Positions 59,905 through 64,000 of a stretch of 64,000 nucleotides of DNA are shown in pieces. The notes below the pieces were generated by a model. That model had not been told where the DNA came from. It searched no databases and worked only from the letters and a program-made list of their open reading frames with translations. The translations under genes and the position numbers were made by a program. The first letter of the stretch is position 1. Every line of letters starts with the position of its first letter. Origin of the DNA: Phoronis australis. Its lineage: Eukaryota; Phoronida; Phoronidae. Where the stretch lies: the NCBI GenBank assembly GCA_002633005.1, contig NMRA01000017.1, positions 1,305,474-1,369,473 on the forward strand. The letters run 5' to 3'.

Positions 59905-62251
59905 CTACACGCCCGTGTTTGGCGCTGTTTTTCTGCTCTTTCTCAACAGCTCCACGGCATCAGCGCTCTCTTTCAATTTTTTCTTAAGCTGTCTTATCCT
60001 CTCCTCGTGCAAGTCGACAGCTCCCACATCTGACAGAGCGGTCGATGAGCCATTTTTACTGGCAGACTCGGACAACTTTACGCTCGCATTCCCAGTTATT
60101 GATGCTCCGGTCTTCGCAGCAGCAATCACATTTGTATCAGTTGTGGTATTTTTAACCAATGTATGTGCACTGCTTGATGAGGCCAAAGAGACACCAATAG
60201 GAGACTGAGCGGAGGAACTTCGGCTGGCTGCTGGGGTCAACAAACCAGCAGATGGAGGCACAAGATGCAAATTGAAAGTCGAAGGTTGCACAAACGTGCT
60301 GGAAACACTGCCTTGAACGGGATTCAGCAAAGACGAAGGTGGTGCAACAACTTTAGGAGTAGCAGAAGTCGTCGGAGAATTCACGTAAATAATTTTTACG
60401 TTTGGAGTCTTTGGATTGCTTTGCACAGTGTTCACCGATACCGGAATACCGGATTGTACAGAACCAGAATTTGTCTGTACAGCTGCTACAGGAATTACTT
60501 TATCTTGACGCACTTTGTTTTGCGGCAACGGCATCAGATAAAACTTATTGTCAATCGATATGATTTGGAAGGTGTTGCTGGCAATGGGCTGTGCAACCTG
60601 CACGACTTGCTGCGAGGGTGGGATACTTCCCTGCTGCCATCCTACCCCACTAGCTACTAAGGGCGCAGGGGTTGCAATCTGTGGTGTTCCTGCCTTTGTG
60701 CCAACTGGCAACTCCTTAGGCAGTTTTGGGCTGTTTGTAGACAAGCTTAGGTGAGTTTTGATGGCGTTAAGGACAGTGGCGGAAGACTTTGCTTGTGGAA
60801 CGCGGTCGGCCGCGACCACTTTCCGTTGAACTGGAGCAGGTAAATAGGAGCCAGAGGTCACTAAACTTGTCTGAACACTGTTATTAGCTGACAAAACGGG
60901 TTTTACAGCTGAAGTCAACACAGATGCGCTGCAGGTAGCTGTCTGAGATTTCAGCATACTTATCAAACCACTGCTCGTTTTCGTGAACGCCTTTGGGTTG
61001 GAATTCACGGCACGCGCACGTTCTAATGCCTTGTCCAGGCCAATTTGCAGAGATAGCGATGATTTATTCTCCAAAGCCTTTTTAAACAGAGGTAAGCGAA
61101 ATGGTTGATTTTTCTGCTTAGTTGTACCTTGATACCAGTTGTCATCTATGTGCACACGCTTAGTTTTCGCAATGGTATTTCGTCTATCGAGAGGAATGAA
61201 CTCTCGCACGTGACCAGTACTCGAGGGCGAAAAATATACTTTGGATCTCATGCGCTTCACATTTTTAATATGTTCGTTCTCAGCAACTTCTATTTCGGAA
61301 AGTTCTTTTCTTTTCAGGGATTTACTAAATGCTGACACATCTGGTAAACACTTTCTAAGGAGAACTTTGCAATAAAATTCCTCGGACGACGTGCCTTTAC
61401 TCAATGGCAATTTATCCATATGCGTTTCAAAATTTTCCTGCTTCTCACTTTCAAAATTCTCGTCGTAACCAAAATCTATTGGCTCTTCTTTTATACCCAG
61501 TTTCTCCTCCAATGTTCGATACCCGCGCTGCTTTTGACCGGCAGCGTCACCTTCCGCAGACTTGAATATGGAACTGTCACGAGGACAATCGTAATCCACG
61601 GGTTCTTCTTTTATTTTTACCATATCTGGAGGGATTTCGCCCGAAGTGTTACCAGAGCTGTCGTTTCCACCTATTCCCGGTTCAATCTTAACAGAAACCA
61701 TTGGTGATAAAACAGGCATGTCGAGAAACTCGTCATCTTTCTCAAGAGACGACGGCGTTGCTACTGTTTTGGTTGGCGCTAGGGTACACACTGATGAGAT
61801 TTTGAGCTCTGACATTTCTTTACGAGGTTCGGTGTCCGTTTTCTTTCCAGTTGCTTTTCGTGTAGTTTTTTCCTTGTTGACTGCCCTTGAATAACGATGG
61901 TCCTTGTAATAATCTGGCTTGTTTGCCACCAACATAGTCGACACACCACCAGGGGAGCTCTGGACGGCAACTAGTGACTTCGTATCACGTGATGTCGCCG
62001 CTCGTATACCCCCAGGCGGACTCCGAGCTGGTAAAAGCACTTTCCTTTTCGTCCCATTCACTGTTGCTAATTCACACTTATAAAGCAATTTGGCGTCGCC
62101 TTTCTGTTTACATGGAAGTAAATAGTATTGATTGGGCACGTAGTTGTCGTTATCATGAGGGGCTGGAAGGGCCTCCGACTTCGGGGACACCGGAACCTGG
62201 CTTATGGGCGGGTCCAATGGCTGACTAGCATTTTTCAGTCCGTTAACTACC
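59905..62251 (-). CDS. LRIF1-like nuclear protein, giant exon with stop codon; first exon not found
   Basis: One open exon of 781 residues, from a CAG acceptor at 62251 to TAG at 59905. No ATG occurs in frame near its start, so the start codon is in an upstream exon ending in phase 2. Features in order: NQYYLLPCKQKGDAKLLYK near the N-terminus; three SUMO-type acidic motifs VKIEPG, VKIKEEPVD and GIKEEPID; a basic patch with KSLKRKELSEIEVAE and KNVKRMRSKVYF; a long Ser/Thr/Pro/Val-rich middle with IISIDNKFYLMPLP and VKIIYVNSPTTSA; and a C-terminal coiled coil EERIRQLKKKLKESADAVEL. Vertebrate LRIF1 (HP1- and nuclear-receptor-interacting, X-inactivation) also has a giant exon, a VIYVSPVNT segment, a nuclear basic region and a closing coiled coil with EKIRRLK. 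The resemblance is real but weak outside these blocks, so other nuclear scaffolds remain possible. Confidence 0.6.
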
Positions 62252-62857
62252 CTGCAACGACGAGAGAAATGATATTAATGTCCTTGCGGTGACAAGCGCA
62301 ACGTGAAGTATTGATAAGAAATGATTCCGGGGTTCTCCCAGAGCAAAAATTCAAACAAGGCTCCACTTTTTGCTAATCCACAGCCACAATAGTTTGGTGT
62401 ACACAAAGTTTACACTTGCACGTGCAATCTATTTCAATCATTTGCTGTGGTGCAGAAAATTAAGCTTATTGAAGAAAACCATTTCAAAAGGTGGCCCAAA
62501 AGTAAAAACACGGCTCAAGTCCATGTTTGACTACAAGCAAGGAGAACACTGGATTCATACCACACTTCGCCGTACTGAGTGCTCACATGAAATGTCACAA
62601 TCAGGCTTGGAAATTATACATGTACCAGAAATTGTACTAATCATGATTTGCAGTTCTAGAACAACCAACATGGAACAGAAAGAATACACTGTGAGATACA
62701 AAGTTCCTAGGACATTTTTGCAATGAAAAACGATATTTCGATGAAATTTTCCAAACACTACGTAAAAAGTAGGAGAAAAACTTGTGTAAGTCACGCATGA
62801 TCAAGTAAAATCCTACGACGGAAGGGGAGAGTTTCGCGAGTGAGTTCCGTGCCTTAC
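62252..62857 (-). other. Probable 5' intron of the LRIF1-like gene
   Basis: It is bounded on the 3' side by the acceptor at 62252-62254 and, tentatively, on the 5' side by a GTAAGG donor at 62852-62857. A 118-codon plus frame at 62370-62726 has no family resemblance. Confidence 0.35.
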
Positions 62858-62900
62858 TCGAACTAGCAAAATGGCGGCAATTAAAATGAATGGTCGGAAA
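62858..62900 (-). promoter_or_regulatory. Candidate first exon and promoter with YY1-like site
   Basis: AAAATGGCGGC at 62868-62878 matches the YY1 consensus, an element common within a few tens of bases of transcription starts. Ten bases further on, in the direction of the LRIF1-like gene, is a good donor (CGA then GTAAGG). No ATG in an open frame precedes the donor, so this exon would be non-coding and another exon would have to carry the start codon. Confidence 0.4.
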
Positions 62901-62910
62901 GGCTGGAATG

Positions 62911-63822
62911 CGATACAGGTCGTTGTTATCGTGGGCCGTTCAGGTGACAGTATCGCTCGTAATTGCCGAGACTTCGCATCGTGTTTTACAACCGTAATCT
63001 TACTACCGTAATCAATATATCCAATGAGAAATATGTGTGTAGGTGGCGTGAAGCTGTACGCTCGTAATTTTACGCTCGTCATTCTACGTTCGTTATTTCA
63101 CGCTCGTAATTTTACGTTCGTAATTGTACGCTCGTATTTTAAACATGTTATGAAGTGTTCAGAAGGTAAAATCTCAAGTGGTAACCTATACAAGTATATA
63201 AATACAAAAGAAAAACATCGAAGACTGACTGATTTTTTTTACTTGCTGCCCTAGCCATCCAAGGCATTTGAAGGTGGTCCGTTTAGGTACATAGTAAGGT
63301 GCCTAAATGTATATCTAGCAGGCTGCCTGACAATGCTTTTATTTTATTTGTTAAAATTAACATGCGTTCTTAATATTTTGGCTAAATTTCATTCTCTTAC
63401 TGTTAACAGCACATGCAGATGACATATGACAGTCCAAAGAACATAGGTCCAAAACCGTTTTCGGGGGGGGGGGGGCGTAATGTACTGTAGCAGAATTTCT
63501 AAATGTTGGTGGTAAATCACTCATCCTTAACATTTGAATAACAAAAGATTTACACTACAAAAACAATACCAACTACGTATTAGTTTTATGGCTGGTAGTC
63601 TCACGTACTACTTTTTAAAATGACGTGCGTTAAATTACAATGAAAAATACGAGCGTAAGACTTCTTCAGGCCTCACGTTACACACAAATCAATTCTCATT
63701 GGACGTAACGATTTCGGTCGTAAAACACGAGCGAAGCCTCGGTCGTAATTACGCTCGCACTTACAAACGAACGATTACGGATGAGACTTTCCCCCGAAAC
63801 GGCCCACGATACGTTGTTTCCG
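62911..63822. mobile_element. Inverted-repeat element with CGCTCGTAATT motif array
   Basis: ATCGTGGGCCGTT at 62928-62940 faces AACGGCCCACGAT at 63798-63810, and the arms extend inward with diverged CTCGTAATTGCCGAG / CTCGGTCGTAATTACG and GTGTTTTAC pairs. Near the left arm (63054-63141) six copies of TACGCTCGTAATTT-like 14-15-mers lie in tandem. It is consistent with a non-autonomous DNA transposon lying directly upstream of the LRIF1-like promoter. Confidence 0.55.
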
Positions 63823-64000
63823 GTTACGTATACGGCGATTTCTCGGTGTAAGTGCCACGCGAGCGTCAACAGGGGCATATTTCATGAAAAAATCACTTAC
63901 GAATATAGACAGAAATTTGGTTTTACGCTCCACACAATTTTTTCTGAAAATTCATCGAATCTCACTAGTGCAATATTCCAAAGTCGCTGAGAAATACACA

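Noticed and set aside
60265-60660. 131-codon plus-strand frame
   Set aside because: It is a shadow of the 781-residue minus-strand exon of the LRIF1-like gene.

Overview
This is a window from an animal nuclear genome, AT-rich by eye. It has large introns with GT-AG splice sites, many 0.3-4 kb transposable elements, and genes that are all animal-type. The gene set is an intracellular coiled-coil protein (CCDC149), two secreted chitin deacetylases with chitin-binding modules, and an LRIF1-like nuclear protein. Together with the mobile-element mix this points to a marine invertebrate, either an invertebrate deuterostome such as a lancelet or hemichordate, or a lophotrochozoan. The species cannot be fixed from the sequence alone. 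Two isolated N bases (38013, 56761) mark joins or unresolved bases.

Layout. 1-3136: upstream sequence with the end of a short inverted-repeat transposon. 3137-17901 (+): CCDC149, ten recognised coding exons, N-terminal exon not found; its introns carry an antisense L1/Tx1-like LINE and several copies of a modular repeat. 17902-21757: probable 3' UTR with a 44-bp tandem repeat, an inverted-repeat element and a LINE 3' end. 21758-26655 (-): chitin deacetylase A, four exons. 29390-41093 (-): its tandem paralogue, chitin deacetylase B, five exons with an extra chitin-binding module; introns hold a TTAA-flanked DNA transposon and a decayed LINE. 41900-54175: a nearly gene-free transposon graveyard with two clear nested insertions. 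54845-59900: intergenic, with a mariner-type transposase relic, a probable assembly duplication and a Penelope-like fragment inside inverted repeats. 59905-62251 (-): large exon of an LRIF1-like protein, with a probable promoter near 62.87 kb. 62911-63822: inverted-repeat element.

How the genes relate. The two deacetylases are an obvious tandem duplication: same strand, same order of signal peptide, chitin-binding module(s) and CE4 catalytic domain, and identical intron phases (1,1,2 at the shared junctions). Both keep the CE4 metal and catalytic residues, so both are probably active on chitin outside the cell. CCDC149 and the LRIF1-like gene are unrelated neighbours.

The most unusual signal is a repeat family (copies at 12596, 14069, 14953, 15150, 25197 and 41900). 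It is built from ~150-bp modules in a three-module higher-order pattern, has a palindromic 5' end, and has a 3' subterminal inverted motif followed by a small hairpin. This architecture suggests a Helentron/HINE-like non-autonomous element with satellite-like internal organisation. A copy nested in another copy, and a 3.7-kb DNA transposon with a 3-bp target duplication inside a third, confirm mobility and give a relative timeline.
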